A stretch of DNA of 64,000 nt from Plumapathes pennacea (GCA_964036295.1 OZ038467.1:20405670-20469669); one strand, 5' to 3'; counted from the first letter of the stretch, positions 11,267-22,142 are shown. Notes: generated from the sequence alone by a model not told the origin. A program made the numbers and translations.

Positions 11267-11602
11267 ATGGCTGAGGAAAAAGTGACCGTTGGTAGATCTT
11301 GCTTCGCTCAGTTTTATTGTATTCCCATAAATGTTTATGTGAAAGAAAACCGAAGTCCTCCAAGACGAAGTCGTGAGCCAAGCCACGTACCATTGAATTA
11401 CCTTTCACGCATTTTGAACAAGAGTAGAAAAAGCAGGCGACTAATACAAGAATACATTTCAAAGAATGTCCCAAAGTCGTCAAAAGTTCATGATTATACC
11501 CGAGCTTACGTACTTCACAATGCTAATGCGTTCCGTGAACGTGCATGTAAACAACATGGAAACAATAAAAAGCCACAGATGGAAATGGAAAGAGAAAATT
11601 AG
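11267..11602 (+). CDS. Hypothetical basic ORF in the inverted duplication
   Basis: 111 codons, Arg/Lys-rich (NRSPPRRSREPSHVPLNY, NKSRKSRRLIQEYISKN). The partner copy at 44,217-44,669 keeps the frame open and extends it upstream to 150 codons. In this copy a TAG ('AATTAG' versus 'AATTGG') cuts the extension. A segment resembles one in the next ORF (NKSRKSRRLI versus NKSRKDRQAI), hinting at internal duplication. No known family was recognised, and it may be non-coding. Confidence 0.25.
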   Translation: MAEEKVTVGRSCFAQFYCIPINVYVKENRSPPRRSREPSHVPLNYLSRILNKSRKSRRLIQEYISKNVPKSSKVHDYTRAYVLHNANAFRERACKQHGNNKKPQMEMEREN

Positions 11603-12095
11603 GATCAATAAACCATCGCTGCGAGAAAGCTAGAAGCTCAAAAAGAAGATTGCCAAAAGTAACCGAGGTGCTAAGATACGTTTGTATTTTAAAATGTGTT
11701 AAAACACAGGCATTGCAAGATCAGACGTATTCAGAGATCAAAATCACAGAACCAAGTACAATGGGTTTTCTCTGTCAAGGGATATAGAAAAAAATTCCGG
11801 TCCTTCAGTTGTTAATCCAAACAAAACGATCATCGGTTGGCTTTCTGGATGCACGGAAGCCATACTTTAGGAGCGATTTTGGCTTGCATTGTTTTTAAGC
11901 GTCGGAAGACTTGAAAACAGCCGTACCCAAATGCTTGATGTGTTACCAGCGGGACCCCCGTAAAGTACGAAGGGTTGTGTTTTGCAAATGCTCGATTATA
12001 GATACCGCTTCAACCAATGTATCTGTGTTCTGAGCAATATTTGTGTGAAAGAACATCGAATAAGTAGTAGAAGACGTGTCGAAACTTGATAGAAC

Positions 12096-12470
12096 TTGAA
12101 CTTTTCCCTGCGGGCAGAGCGTCTCCCTTTGTCGGAAACTCTGCGGCTTTGTGTAACGCGCGGCGTATACGAACAGTCGGCGTTTAACTTCGTTTTGCGT
12201 GCAGTAAAGGTTCTTTGTTTATTGTCTGAGGATATTGAATTACTAATAGGATTGAGGCAAATATCACGCGAGATTAAGATACAAGATCTGTCAATGAAAT
12301 GTCACGAGCATAATATCATAGAACGGGGAATCCCGAATCATCAGCTACTTAGCTTTCACTCACGCCGCTTTAACAAAAGCAGGAAAGACCGGCAGGCGAT
12401 TACATCGAGAATATTTGTCACTGAATACCTCGAAGTCTTCAAGGTTGATATCCGACTATCCGAGCCGTAA
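12096..12470 (+). CDS. Hypothetical ORF, identical in both duplication arms
   Basis: 124 codons, conserved residue for residue at 43,349-43,723 on the opposite strand. The start used may be non-AUG. Visible features are a Leu-rich middle (VLCLLSEDIELLIGLRQI) and a basic C-terminal segment. The identity reflects recent duplication rather than selection, so coding status is open. No family recognised. Confidence 0.22.
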   Translation: MNFSLRAERLPLSETLRLCVTRGVYEQSAFNFVLRAVKVLCLLSEDIELLIGLRQISREIKIQDLSMKCHEHNIIERGIPNHQLLSFHSRRFNKSRKDRQAITSRIFVTEYLEVFKVDIRLSEP

Positions 12471-12695
12471 TGTTCGCTCCACAAGCCCGTGATGCACGCC
12501 TTTGTTGTCACGGTATTCAAACGTCTGCAGCTTCCGATAGAGATTAATTTCGTATCGACCCAGAATTTTGCGTTAAAGCTTAATGCATAGCAGTCTTGAA
12601 CATATTAGTGATCAGACTTGTACATGTAGGATGCGTAACGTCTGAGATGGCTTTTTCATACGAAGTAATTCCATCATGGGAAGTGTCATGTTTTA

Positions 12696-13028
12696 GGCCC
12701 CGTCCACACTACGCCGGATAAATTTGAAAACGCAACTTTATTCTTACGGTTAGGAAAACGCTCTTCAAAGTGGATAAATTTGAAAGCGCCGGCTTTGCGT
12801 TTTGGTGTGGACGAAAAACATTTTGAAAACGGAACTTTTCGAAAACCCTGACTCACGTGGCCACGTCAAGTGGTTTCAAAGATTGTCAGGGACGTTTGTA
12901 GAGCAATAACAATACATTTGGGCCCGGAAACATTTTATCCGTTTTCCAGTGTGGACGGAAAACATTTCTTGCGTTTTCAGAGTGAAAGTTGCGTTTTCAA
13001 ATTTATCCGGCGTAGTGTGGACGGGGCC
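12696..13028. mobile_element. Harbinger-like MITE, 333 bp (left-arm copy)
   Basis: Terminal inverted repeats GGCCCCGTCCACACTACGCC...GGCGTAGTGTGGACGGGGCC are flanked by TTA on both sides, the 3-bp target duplication typical of PIF/Harbinger. Internally repetitive GTTTTCAAATTTATCC and GAAAACG motifs. No coding. Confidence 0.85.
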
Positions 13029-13542
13029 TTAATGTGCTACAGCTACTTGAACATGATGCACACGCTGGGAAGATGAGATAAGGCTATTACGCTGTCTTAC
13101 AGCTACTTAAGATGTCGGGTATTCCCCAGTCAATCCCATTACAAAATGACAACACAGTTCCTCCACAAAACATGTCAGCTTGAAAATTCACTCAACAAGG
13201 TTGCCAGGTTGTATAGAAAGCGTCACACAAGTACTGTCACGTGCATCGGAAAGCAATGAAAACTGGGTTGTTGCAAACGAAGAATATTCCTACTGGGCCT
13301 TCGATAATTGTTTTCTCTCAATTATTATAATACACTTTTTCGTGAATATCTGTTTGACCAAAATTAGAAGAAAAGAGGGCAAGAAAAATAAAGGGAGCTC
13401 TTGGATCCGTCATTTGCAAAAACTGACTCGGCTATAATATCTTTTGCATATAAACGCACGACAAAAGTTCCTCTCCCGGGACCCCGCGTGTCTCTATTCA
13501 TTGTACTAATGACGTCACAAGCGCACTGGCCACGGGCCTGTC

Positions 13543-13547
<5 letters not shown>

Positions 13548-13603
<56 letters not shown>

Positions 13604-13611
13604 TACTACTA
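13548..13611. repeat. (ATT)n microsatellite
   Basis: About twenty ATT units at the exact inner edge of the left duplication arm. Confidence 0.95.
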
Positions 13612-13694
13612 GGAAGTGAAATGCTGCCATTTGTTAAGATAAATGTTAAATATGAAAAGATTGCCATTTCATTTCAGAAAGTTACTACATTCAA

Positions 13695-13861
13695 TAACCC
13701 TTTCACTCCCAAGAGTGATTAACTTCAATTTTCTCCTTCAGTTTCTTACCAGAAATATATCATACAGGGTAACTTGCTCAGATTAAACCTGATTGAAATA
13801 TCAGCTGTCGCTACATAAGGTTGGTAAAATGTGCATTTTGAACTTGGCAGTGAAAGGGTTA
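13695..13861. mobile_element. MITE of the TAACCCTTTCACTCCC family
   Basis: Starts TAACCCTTTCACTCCCAAGAG and ends CAGTGAAAGGGTTA. Related copies occur at 56,683-56,983 (rearranged), 58,679-58,886 and 63,191-63,395. No coding. Confidence 0.8.
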
Positions 13862-14968
13862 ATAAGTAACAGGAACAGTCGACAATAACAAAGTGTCGAT
13901 TTTGCAAGTGTCGGTATTCTAGAGTTGCTCCAAAGAGGCTATTACACGAGTAAGAGTGCAATACGGCGGCGTATTTTTACGATTCAGTTTTATTTTCTCG
14001 AGCCAATTTCGGCGGCGTTCTCTCTGCGCACAAAATGGAACAATGCATGTACACATCTCCATCGATCGGGTCTGAGTGGGCTCAAAAGCCACCCAGTACA
14101 ATGACTTGGTTTGATTGCTTTGAGTTTGCACTGGGTCTACGGGCCGTACGGAAATAAAACTGCGTAATTTCCCACGGCATTCCTTTGCTTTGACAGCGAG
14201 CGAGAACACTTTCGCTAAAGTAGACACGGTTGTATTTCAAGAAGAATCAGCAAAGTAATACGTACACAAACCTCGTGGGCCTCGATAAATCGTTCCACAC
14301 AAAATACATGTGCCCATACTGCTTTAAATTTTGCACAAAAAATGGATTGCCAGCAGTGGAATGCCCGTGATTGACCCCTCGCAACATGTATTTAATTGTG
14401 AGTAAGGCAACGCGGCGAAGAAACGAGCGTTAACGACAAAAAAAAATTGTTATCTCAAGTCAGAGTGCAATTTATTTTTTTTACTCACATGGATCTTCAT
14501 GTAAAGCCAAATGATGAAACAGATAAACATTGAGAGGCACATTGACACGAAAGACATACCGTTTATACATCGCGAATGTGACGTGTTGTTGTTTGGCAGA
14601 GATCATCAGGAAGATCAGGCAATGTTTCACTTCAATACTCGATTTCTTATCGGCCTTCAGGAACACTAAACAAATCTTTGCTTCGACTTTCGAGTGACGT
14701 CAGAGAAAAACACTCACGGTCCCCTGGGCATTATAAGATGGCTGCTGATTGGGCATCACCTGTCACATGACTGAAAATCTGGACATCTCAACAACCCGCT
14801 ATCTCGATTCAAGTGACAAAAATATTTTCGCTGCGTCGCCGGTGCTCCGCAGCAATTATTATTTATGTAATTTAATTATGTTTTGTCATTGCAAAGCAAT
14901 TGCACCAGAGGCACTGTTTACATCAGCATTTTGCTGGCACTAATTTAACCTGCATTACCAAATAAAGA
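13862..14968. other. Intron or intergenic, no recognised gene
   Basis: Short minus-strand frames (13,919-14,227 and 14,481-14,666) have no family resemblance or strong splice signals. Further exons of the surface-protein gene could be expected here or further left, but none was recognised. Confidence 0.4.
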
Positions 14969-15215
14969 ATGAATGTATGTATGTATGTGTGTGTGTGTGT
15001 GTGTGTGTGCGTGCGCGCGTGCGTGCGTGAGTGCGTATGTATGTCTGTATGTATGTGCGTGCGTGCGTGCGTGCGTGCGTGTGTGTATGTATGTATGTAT
15101 GTATGTATGTCTGTATGTATGTATGTATGTATGTCTGTCTGTCTGTCTGTCTGTATGTATGTATGTATGTATGTATGTATGTATGTATGTATGTATGTAT
15201 GTATGTATGTATGTG
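14969..15215. repeat. (TATG)n / (TG)n compound microsatellite
   Basis: About 245 bp of ATGT, GTGC and CTGT tetranucleotide runs. It lies about 40 bp inside the intron after the last recognised Ig exon, and in the minus direction it is stop-free in all three frames. Confidence 0.97.
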
Positions 15216-15254
15216 TGCATCGCACAACATAAAAATATGCCAATAAATGTTTAC

Positions 15255-15518
15255 CTCTTACAAAAAGCTCCGTGGTTGCATTAATTACTCCTTGCTTGTT
15301 GGATACTGTACACGTATAGTTTCCTGAATCCTGTGTCTGAACTCCGTTTATGATGAGTCTGCCACCTTGTTGGTAGCTTCGCTCCTGCTGCAACACAGTC
15401 ATCCCTGTCCACTCAATCGTCGGTTTCGGTACACCCGATGCATCGCACTCAATCTTTAACTGCTCATCAATTTTCAAAAAGACGGATTTCTTGGGTATTT
15501 TGTTGAACGAAGGAGAAA
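15255..15518 (-). CDS. Surface-protein gene, exon 8: second Ig domain
   Basis: 264-bp exon, acceptor TTTGTTGCAG|TT and donor AGAG|GTAAAC, phase 1 at both ends. It encodes an I-set-like Ig domain: first Cys in KIECDASG, Trp in IEWTG, and DSGNYTCTVSN with the second Cys. It joins in frame to the MAM C-terminal exon (19,469-19,547). It closely resembles the first Ig exon of the same gene (34,630-34,902), pointing to exon duplication. Later exons, which would carry any membrane anchor or kinase/phosphatase domain, were not found in the window, so the class of the protein is undecided. Confidence 0.9.
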
Positions 15519-16481
15519 CTGCAACAAAGAGATTTGTCTGTCAAGTCTTCAACTTTATTTGTCTCTACGGCTATGAGTCGAGCATCACCTTAATTATGGG
15601 CTACCGCTGTCCAAAATTTGTTTTATGGGTAGTTGATGTGAATGAAAGCGCGAAGATAAGTTTTTATCTATTTACTAGAAATACGATAATCGCATATACC
15701 CCCTCACTCTGCCATTGATGGGACTTTTACTTTTGGTAACTCCCAATAAGAGTAGCCTTTGTTTTACCGAAATGTTGACTCAATCTTTTCTTCGAACTCA
15801 AGTGCTACACGCAAAGGAAGGAGAAAAAGAATGGTGTGTGTTATACTTTTGCGTTGAAAAAAGAATCGATTGCGTGACGAAGTACGTATTTCCCACGGTC
15901 GGCACGTCAAATTAATTCATACAGTCTGCCAAGCACGTTCTCGAAATTTAATACTCAAAGTTTGAAGTTGGTCGGCCGTCGTAGTACGGGAAAAAAGGAA
16001 CACTGATTTTCTAATTTCGAATTCATAGGCAGTACAATTAAATAGGCTTCCTGTGCGATTTGTTTTTACTAGTGCATGCACCAGACTCAGGCATGCATAT
16101 TTAATAGGCTCGAATTGTTTTGTATTTGAACCCACTCAAAACAGCAAAATTTCTCCCAGAATCAAAGCAAAACATGAACAGTTTACTTCAAATTATACAC
16201 GGGCTTCAGACCCAGTAATACTTCTAAGGGCTTGTGAACGATTTTCGCTGCAATCACCGCGTGTCAGATTACAGAAAAATAAGACATCTGACTAAATTAT
16301 TCAAGACTCCAAGTTCCGATTGCTCTGAGCAAATACGGTAGCCGAAACTGGCGACAGAAGCGTAGTAAAACAATACTTCGAGGGAAAATGATCAGCATAC
16401 AGATTTTAATACATTCTTGAAGTGATCGAGTTACAAAATATATATTTGTCACGGTGATTGTTCGACTTCCACTGACTAACC
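15519..16481. other. Intronic, no recognised gene
   Basis: Lies in the intron between Ig exon 8 and MAM exon 7. It contains a dispersed fragment (15,672-15,740) shared with 10,108-10,170. No exon recognised. Confidence 0.4.
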
Positions 16482-16882
16482 TTTGTTGCTTGTCCTTTCT
16501 AAATAAGTATCTGAGTTTAACACAAAACGGCGTCTGAAACTCCCGATTTGCTTTCAAGCACTGTTCCCTTTGCGGAGTTGTCTTTGTTTCCCGCTTCTGT
16601 TCATGTCGCTTTTGGTCGGCATTCATGCGCTGTTGTCTTAATTTGCGGAGTCTTCTCTTCGGCCCGCTTTTTCTCCTGAAGTTTCCGATTTGCGTTCAAG
16701 CGCTGTTCTCTTTGCGGAGTTGTCTGCATTACCCGTTTCTGTTCATGTCGCTTTCGATCGGCATTCATGCGCTGTTGTTCGCTCGTTTCACGATTTCGCC
16801 TTGCTCGTGCCTGTTCCCTTCTCATTTGAAGACGAGCTTCGCGAGACTGTTGTGTTTCAAGTTTTTCAGTTAAGTTTTCCAT
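16482..16882 (-). pseudogene. STPR-like 23-residue repeat ORF (frameshifted exon)
   Basis: Starts MENLTEKLETQQSREARL and contains about five degenerate 23-residue repeats with the pattern T-P-x-Q-R-E-x-R-L/M-x-A-x-R-x-x-x-x-x-K-R. Examples are TSEQQRMNADRKRHEQKR and TTPQREQRLNANRKLQEKKR. This resembles the STPR DNA-binding repeat known from silkworm FMBP-1 and from proteins tied to transposons. A one-base shift near 16,640 moves repeats 4-5 (NADQKRHEQKRETKTT) to another frame. The segment ends at a good donor, CAAAG|GTTAGT. It lies inside the intron of the surface-protein gene and is probably a decayed transposon-linked exon. Confidence 0.55.
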
Positions 16883-17022
16883 TTTCGTGAACGCAGCTAC
16901 AATATATTGTTGCTTCGTTCAAATCTCATCTCTAAGTTATTCCGAGTAAAACAACAGGGCACACGTGATCGATCCGGCCTTTGTTATTGGTTAGCGGGGT
17001 AACCGCTCCTAAAGTCGTACGA

Positions 17023-17051
17023 CAGACTGACTGACTGACTGACTGACAGAC
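17023..17051. repeat. (GACT)n microsatellite
   Basis: Six to seven GACT units. Confidence 0.9.
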
Positions 17052-18529
17052 AACGTTAAATTTCGAGATGGCGACAGGCTTGGAGTCCCCAAGTAGGCGG
17101 TATAATATTGCTGCATTAGTGTCGTGAGTATTTCCCTCACTTCGTTCGGGGATAATTTCTTTGTTTTTGTTCCTGTTGTTGTTGATGGGGGAGGGTGGGG
17201 TTCCGTGGAAGTATGTTGAACGACACACACAAAATGTGCAAGCCGGGCTCGTAAACATGACGCCAATTGACGTAATATAGTACCGTGACAAAACTCACTC
17301 CTCGCACGCAACGCAAGATTAACACAAAGTTCAATTTTAAATGAATAGTTCATACATGGATGACTAACTGCGAAATATGCATGTCAGCAACAAAGAGAAC
17401 GAGATCAGAGCTTACAAAACAAAGTCCACGAGGTAGTAATCGGATGTCCATTGTTCATTGCTGAGTTGGTTTCATTCCTTCTGACCAAGTTACTTACATT
17501 CCAAAAGAACTTTGATTGGTTCCGACGAACAATGCATTGTCAATCATTCAGAAAACTTGCACGACAGCAACTGTCTTATAGCGCAAGCGCAGTACACACG
17601 AACACACGGACCCGTTGTTCAATAGAGCAGGAGATTTGCTGTCCGACTTTGTCGTTTAGCGGACACTGTACTAGACAACTCAAAAGTAACAAACGTTTTT
17701 TCTATTTGTTCCGTGATTCAACTAAAATTAAGCAATACTTAGAAGTCCTCTAAATGTACGGTTGTTCTTATATTCATACTATTCACCTCCCGGCGACTTC
17801 CGGTTTGAAACAAAATGGTGTTTGTTTTGCTGCTGTCACCGAAGCAGGAGTGTTTCGGTAAACGAGGCAGCTGTACCGGACAACACAAAGAAAGCTACAA
17901 CGTTCGTTTCGGCAGTGTTCACTTGTGAGCTTTTGTGTTTCATTCTAGTACTAACCGGCCGTTGGTACGAAGTGTTTTGTTTTATGCAAGTGTCCTTTTA
18001 CGCAAGCTTGCATGAAAAACCTGAAAGTTTTCAACTCTAAGGGAAGCATTTAATGTTTACAAAATGGTTTCAACAGCAAGAAAAACTTAAAACTCTGTTG
18101 GAAGAAATGTCTCAGGCACAATCACACAAATTTCTTCGAATTTTCGCGTTGTTTTCAGTTGCAAATCGGTCTCGCGCGCGTAATCAGCAAAATCGCCTCT
18201 ACTTTTTGCCCACAGTTTGTGGGAAAATAAGGAGAGTGAATTTGATCCTCGGACCGAAAACATGATTAACGCTAATTGGTGGCAGCTCCAGGAGAATACG
18301 TTATAAGACTAACAGTAGGAGAGAGGAGTAGAGTAAATGAGAGAGAACAGAGAATGAATTTGGTCCTCGGACCGACAACATGACTGAGTTGAGATTCTCA
18401 AGTTTAGCTGAAGAGCTGAGAATAAACGCTGTTAACTGGAATTCACTGCCTCGAGCTACTCGTGTAAGCGAGTCTCCATAAGATCTGCTACGCCACCTTG
18501 AGTGTCCCGTGGGGAACAAAACATCGGAA
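17052..18529. other. No recognised gene
   Basis: Short ORFs on both strands lack family signatures. A 30-bp motif GAATTTG.TCCTCGGACCGA.AACATGA occurs twice (about 18,237-18,266 and 18,354-18,383). The motif GCGAGTCTCCATAAGATCTGCT (18,468-18,489) recurs near 29,907-29,930. Confidence 0.4.
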
Positions 18530-19022
18530 TCGTAAAGCTCACTTTAATTTCTTACTCTGCACCACTGACTCAGTGTACAGATTCTCATGACAAGACGAAT
18601 CAAGACAAATTAGACAAGTGCAGTGTCAAATCATATTCCGAATGATATTCCGAACAGATCTTCCCATTCGCATCTTCTCTTTTTTACTCGTCTTTATAGG
18701 ATTACTGCATTTATACAATTCAAGTCTGAAGTCAAATCAAACTAATCCTAATTGGGTTTTCATGCGTAAAAGCAGGTGTATACGGTAAGGCTTCAGGATA
18801 TCACCTAACAACAAATGACTACGATTACTTATGGCTGTGGTTACGGAGAAATCAGATCTAATTCCAGAGGAAGGCCTCAGCGTTGACTACAGTAAACAAC
18901 AAATGGACTATTATATCAACAGATCGATTCTGACTCTTCCGATTGTCAGCAAAAGAACTCCAAATCATTGAATTATTCACTTTCATGAGTAGTGGAATTT
19001 CCAATTTATATGCCATAACAAT
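18530..19022 (-). repeat. Diverged solo LTR related to the gypsy element
   Basis: Blocks match the 633-bp LTR at 47,717 in order: AAAGCTCACTTTAAT, GAGGAAGGCCTCAG.GTT, CAGTAAACAACAA, CTGACTCTTCC.ATTGTCA, AAAAGAACTCCAA, and the terminal CCATAACA. The copy is diverged, and only one LTR is present. Confidence 0.6.
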
Positions 19023-19468
19023 GTTGATCACGGCGTCGAGCATTTGTTTCATTTTGAGCTTGAAGCCTTCGGGGCAGTTGAAATGTTTTAAAACCGCAAG
19101 TGTTTCGCTGCCCCGAACTTTTAATTTTTTGTTTTGGCCGGCTTCCATTTGTGATGCACCCAATCACACTTTTTTGGCAGTGACTATTTCTCGTCTCTAT
19201 TGCTGCGTTCGCCTTCTTCTTGTTCCCCGCAGAAGCGCTGAAGATGAATGTACCGCGCTGTTCTCTGGGGCGTGTTGATTACCCGCTCGAGTTTTGTGTC
19301 ACAGGTGGCGAAGAACGATAGATGAACCGGCGCATTAAATTGGCACACAAAAAAATTACATAAATTGACAGTTATTTTTGAGTTGAAATTTATTGAGTTG
19401 AGTCCATAAGGTCCCTTCTTTTCTCCTCTCCTTTCTGAACAAACTGAAACATTTTGAGTGATCCTTAC

Positions 19469-19547
19469 CTTGGCAATCAAAGAATTTAACATCATCAATC
19501 GCTGCATCCCCTCTCCAACTCAATCCTATGATTCCCTCGAAAACAAG
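19469..19547 (-). CDS. Surface-protein gene, exon 7: MAM domain C-terminus
   Basis: 79-bp exon with acceptor CTTCCGCAG|CTT and donor CCAAG|GTAAGG (phase 0 in, phase 1 out). It encodes LVFEGIIGLSW, then RGDAAIDDVKFFDCQ, the invariant end of a MAM domain (FEG...G..AIDDV...C) with its last cysteine. It joins the preceding exon after GTGNKK and the following Ig exon at V-SPSF. The alternative donor of exon 6 (GTTG|GTACAA) would break this frame, which supports the chosen junction. Confidence 0.85.
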
Positions 19548-19775
19548 CTGCGGAAGACAAAACATGTTCTCAAAACCCGTCCGTGCAATAAATGTACAGT
19601 CTTGTGAATTGTCAAATGGTTTTGCCATCACACTTCATTGCCCAAGTGTGTATCAAAGAGTCGTGTCACTTCCGGGTCTTGGAATTAGTATTAATCCTCT
19701 TCCCTTGCGGTTAATAGATTTAAACTTTTAATCAATAGTTGACTGATATTATTATATTGTACCAACTATATGCAC

Positions 19776-20011
19776 CTTCTTATTTCCAGTGCCACTGGTA
19801 TAAGCCTGGAAGAACTTCCACTGGTCTCCTTGGGAACCTGACTTGCTAAAAATAGGGTTTCCATCGACTGTGACCTGGAGTGACCCCATGGGCCATCCGT
19901 ACATGTGATAGTAAAAAGACAGACAGGAGCGACCACTCAGCGTGATCATGATGGACAGCTTGGCGTTATCACCTTTAACACGTCCATCAGCCTCGATGTA
20001 CATGTAACTAC
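19776..20011 (-). CDS. Surface-protein gene, exon 6: MAM domain middle
   Basis: 236-bp exon, acceptor AAATCTCAG|GT and donor AAG|GTGCAT, phase 1 in and 0 out. It encodes SYMYIEADGRVKGD, then LSGRSCLSFYYHMYG (third MAM cysteine plus the aromatic core), then GSLQVTVDGNPIF and DQWKFFQAY. MAM domains mediate homophilic adhesion or protease assembly in extracellular proteins. The intron before it is 11.3 kb and holds a host repeat, a Mutator-like insertion and the whole 8.85-kb TTAA-flanked element. Confidence 0.9.
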
Positions 20012-20642
20012 CTGAGATTTAACCAAAATGAGACATTTATTTAGTGCGAATAACGCTCTTATTAGTTGCCATGCCATGTCCATATTAAACTGAACATACA
20101 CAAAATATGACCTCCACCCAGCAACAAAGCGACCTCTATAAGAAATCCAAGAGGGTCTTGAAAGGGATTTCGAAATCGCCGGGTCACTGAGATTATCTTC
20201 AGTTATGATGGCACGGCAAATTAATGGATTTTAACCAATCCCTGTAGATCCAGAACACACGAACACAGGTTCGCGGCCATTTTACAGTCACTTACAATAG
20301 AAGTTAACTAGACTGGCCTTGCCAGTGAGCTCGCGGCGTGAGTTGGGTCGAGACCAGAATATATAATGTAAAGTAGGGGACAAGAGCGGAACTCCCAAGA
20401 GATACTTCCAATTTCTCACAATAAAAATATCACACAGTATAGAGAACTTGGCTTTTGACACCTTGCTCTTTTGACACCTTGATTAAACTAAAAATTATTA
20501 TTACAACACTCATACACTTGCTTGCTTCTTAAAGGTTGAGCGACCCTGCATCTTGAGAATGTGTGACATATCTTTTTATGCACAATCGATTATGACAGTT
20601 TGATCTTGACTCTTATTTCTAATCAGAGGCCACGATTAATCC

Positions 20643-21920
20643 GATAGTGACTAAAAGAACACACGAGTGACCACGAATGACCACGAGTGACCACGAGTGA
20701 CCACGAGTGACCACAAATGACCACGAGTGACCACAAATGACTACGAGTCAAAATAAGCTCCTCACGTGATTGTAACGTCATTTTATTGTCATTTTAAATA
20801 TCATGCACCCATGATAAAGTGTAAAAATTTCACAGCGTCATTTTAAAAAACAAACAATTCGAAGAAAACGCCGACCACAAGGCGTAAAGTACACACATGT
20901 CCCTTGCGTGACGAATCACGTGTCAGCGTCGGCTGTAGACAACGTGACACAGCGTGCTGTATTTAACTCAAACTCGTGACCCTACCGAACAGATTTGGCT
21001 CTTTTAATTAAGTCGTGGGAATTGCTCACTAAATTCACATGGCGTGGGAACCTACATATGATTGGCTGATGAGATAAGGCTGCTGAGATGTCAAAAAAAA
21101 TTGCATTTCTGGTCCTCTTGCCATGGAAGTCCGGATAAAAAAAACGGAAGGATTTTACTCCAAAAAAGTACGACCAAAGTAAGACAACGAAAAGACCTAA
21201 CACTGGAGTGAAGGACGTGGAGGTTGTTACTATCGGCGACGTGGAAAGTAAATAGGGACAACCGGCGGAAGAACAGAATTTCAGTAACTGAACAGAAACG
21301 TGCGAAAGGTGCTGCAGTCAGACCCCGAAAGTGATGATTCTGAATCACTACCAAATGCTGCACAGCAAAGTCCCGGCAGTCGTTTGTATTTAGTAAAATT
21401 TTTCAGACTCGGGGACACCCGATAAGCGGGTCATAAATAAAATTGATGTCACAGTCACGCGAGGGACTTACTTTAACTCTGGGTTCAGTTGTTCAAAGTG
21501 TGAATAGTGGATAAGTGTTAAAACTTAGCCTTATAGTATTAACTGGATAAGAATTTCTCCGGTGGATAGCGCTATCCGCTCTTTGAACAACTGGGCCCTG
21601 GTCGTTTGTAGCCTGTTCTGCAGTGAGTTGGTAATGACGTCACTGTCACGCTATGAATACTTTACGCCTTGTGGTCGGCGTTTTCTTCAAAGTTTTTGTT
21701 TTACACTTCATGAGCGGGTGATTTTACATTTCATATTTAGAGGATATTAAAATGACGTTACAGTCACATGAGGAGCTCACTTTGACTCATGGTCACTCGT
21801 GGTCATTCTTGGGCACTCGTGGTCATTCGTGGTCACTCGTAGTTATTCGTGGTCACTCGTAGTCATTCGTGGTCACTCGTGGTCATTTGTGGTCACTCGT
21901 GTGTTCTTTTAGTCACTATC
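20643..21920. mobile_element. Mutator-like non-autonomous transposon, 1,278 bp
   Basis: Ends GATAGTGACTAAAAGAACAC and its inverse are flanked by an exact 10-bp duplication CGATTAATCC (20,633-20,642 and 21,921-21,930). The uninterrupted site CCACGATTAATCCAGCC is present in repeat copy 2 at about 32,415. Terminal inverted repeats run about 260 bp (inner homology GGCGTAAAGTA...CTTTACGCC). Subterminal tandem decamers CGAGTGACCA are found at both ends. A 9-10-bp duplication and long TIRs are typical of MULEs. There is no transposase ORF. Confidence 0.9.
21481..21598. mobile_element. Small MITE nested in the Mutator-like element
   Basis: GGGTTCAGTTGTTCAAAG...CTTTGAACAACTGGGCCC inverted ends with internal GGATAAGTG and GGTGGATAGCGCTATCC palindromes. 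This hairpin type is common in anthozoan genomes. Confidence 0.8.
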
Positions 21921-22142
21921 CGATTAATCCAGCCTTCGCTTCACTACTTATGTGTTTTCTTTTATTAACTCAATGCGTGTCTTCTATCAGGCTTTCGAGT
22001 ATTCGTGCTCTGTAACAAATATAAAATTGAAAGCGAGGAATGTCACACGAGAGATGTTTACAATATTATTGCGGCTTTGTTCACAGTGTGTTCAGTCCAT
22101 TTGTGACTGCAAACTCAATCCTCAGAATTATTTCGGTGTATT

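Larger units (their letters stand above)
11090..13547 (+). repeat. Left arm of a 2.46-kb inverted duplication
   Basis: Matches 42,273-44,729 in reverse complement with equal length (2,458 versus 2,457 bp) and only scattered substitutions. Homology starts at CTTTTACTTTGTATTATTC and stops at GGGCCTGTCTTGTT, where an (ATT)n run begins here and unrelated sequence begins in the partner. It contains a nested MITE (12,696-13,028) in both copies, so the MITE predates the duplication. Nature unknown: segmental inverted duplication or two copies of one uncharacterised element. Confidence 0.93.
20304..22142. repeat. About 540-bp dispersed repeat, copy 1 (split by an insertion)
   Basis: Bases 20,304-20,642 plus 21,931-22,142 match 32,106-32,639 in the same orientation (TAACTAGACTGGCCTTGCC to TATTTCGGTGTATTT). 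The Mutator-like element interrupts this copy at ACGATTAATCC. Confidence 0.9.

Noticed and set aside
14945..15284. Long ORFs on both strands (Met-Tyr-Val-Cys or His-Thr-Tyr-Ile repeats)
   Set aside because: Translation of a tetranucleotide microsatellite; no gene features.
17009..17353. Overlapping minus-strand ORFs rich in Ser/Gln near a (GACT)n repeat
   Set aside because: Three frames open over the same bases; driven by the repeat, no domain.
19740..19775. Donor GTTG|GTACAA for MAM exon 6
   Set aside because: Its phase (1) cannot join the next MAM exon (phase 0); the upstream donor AAG|GTGCAT keeps the frame.
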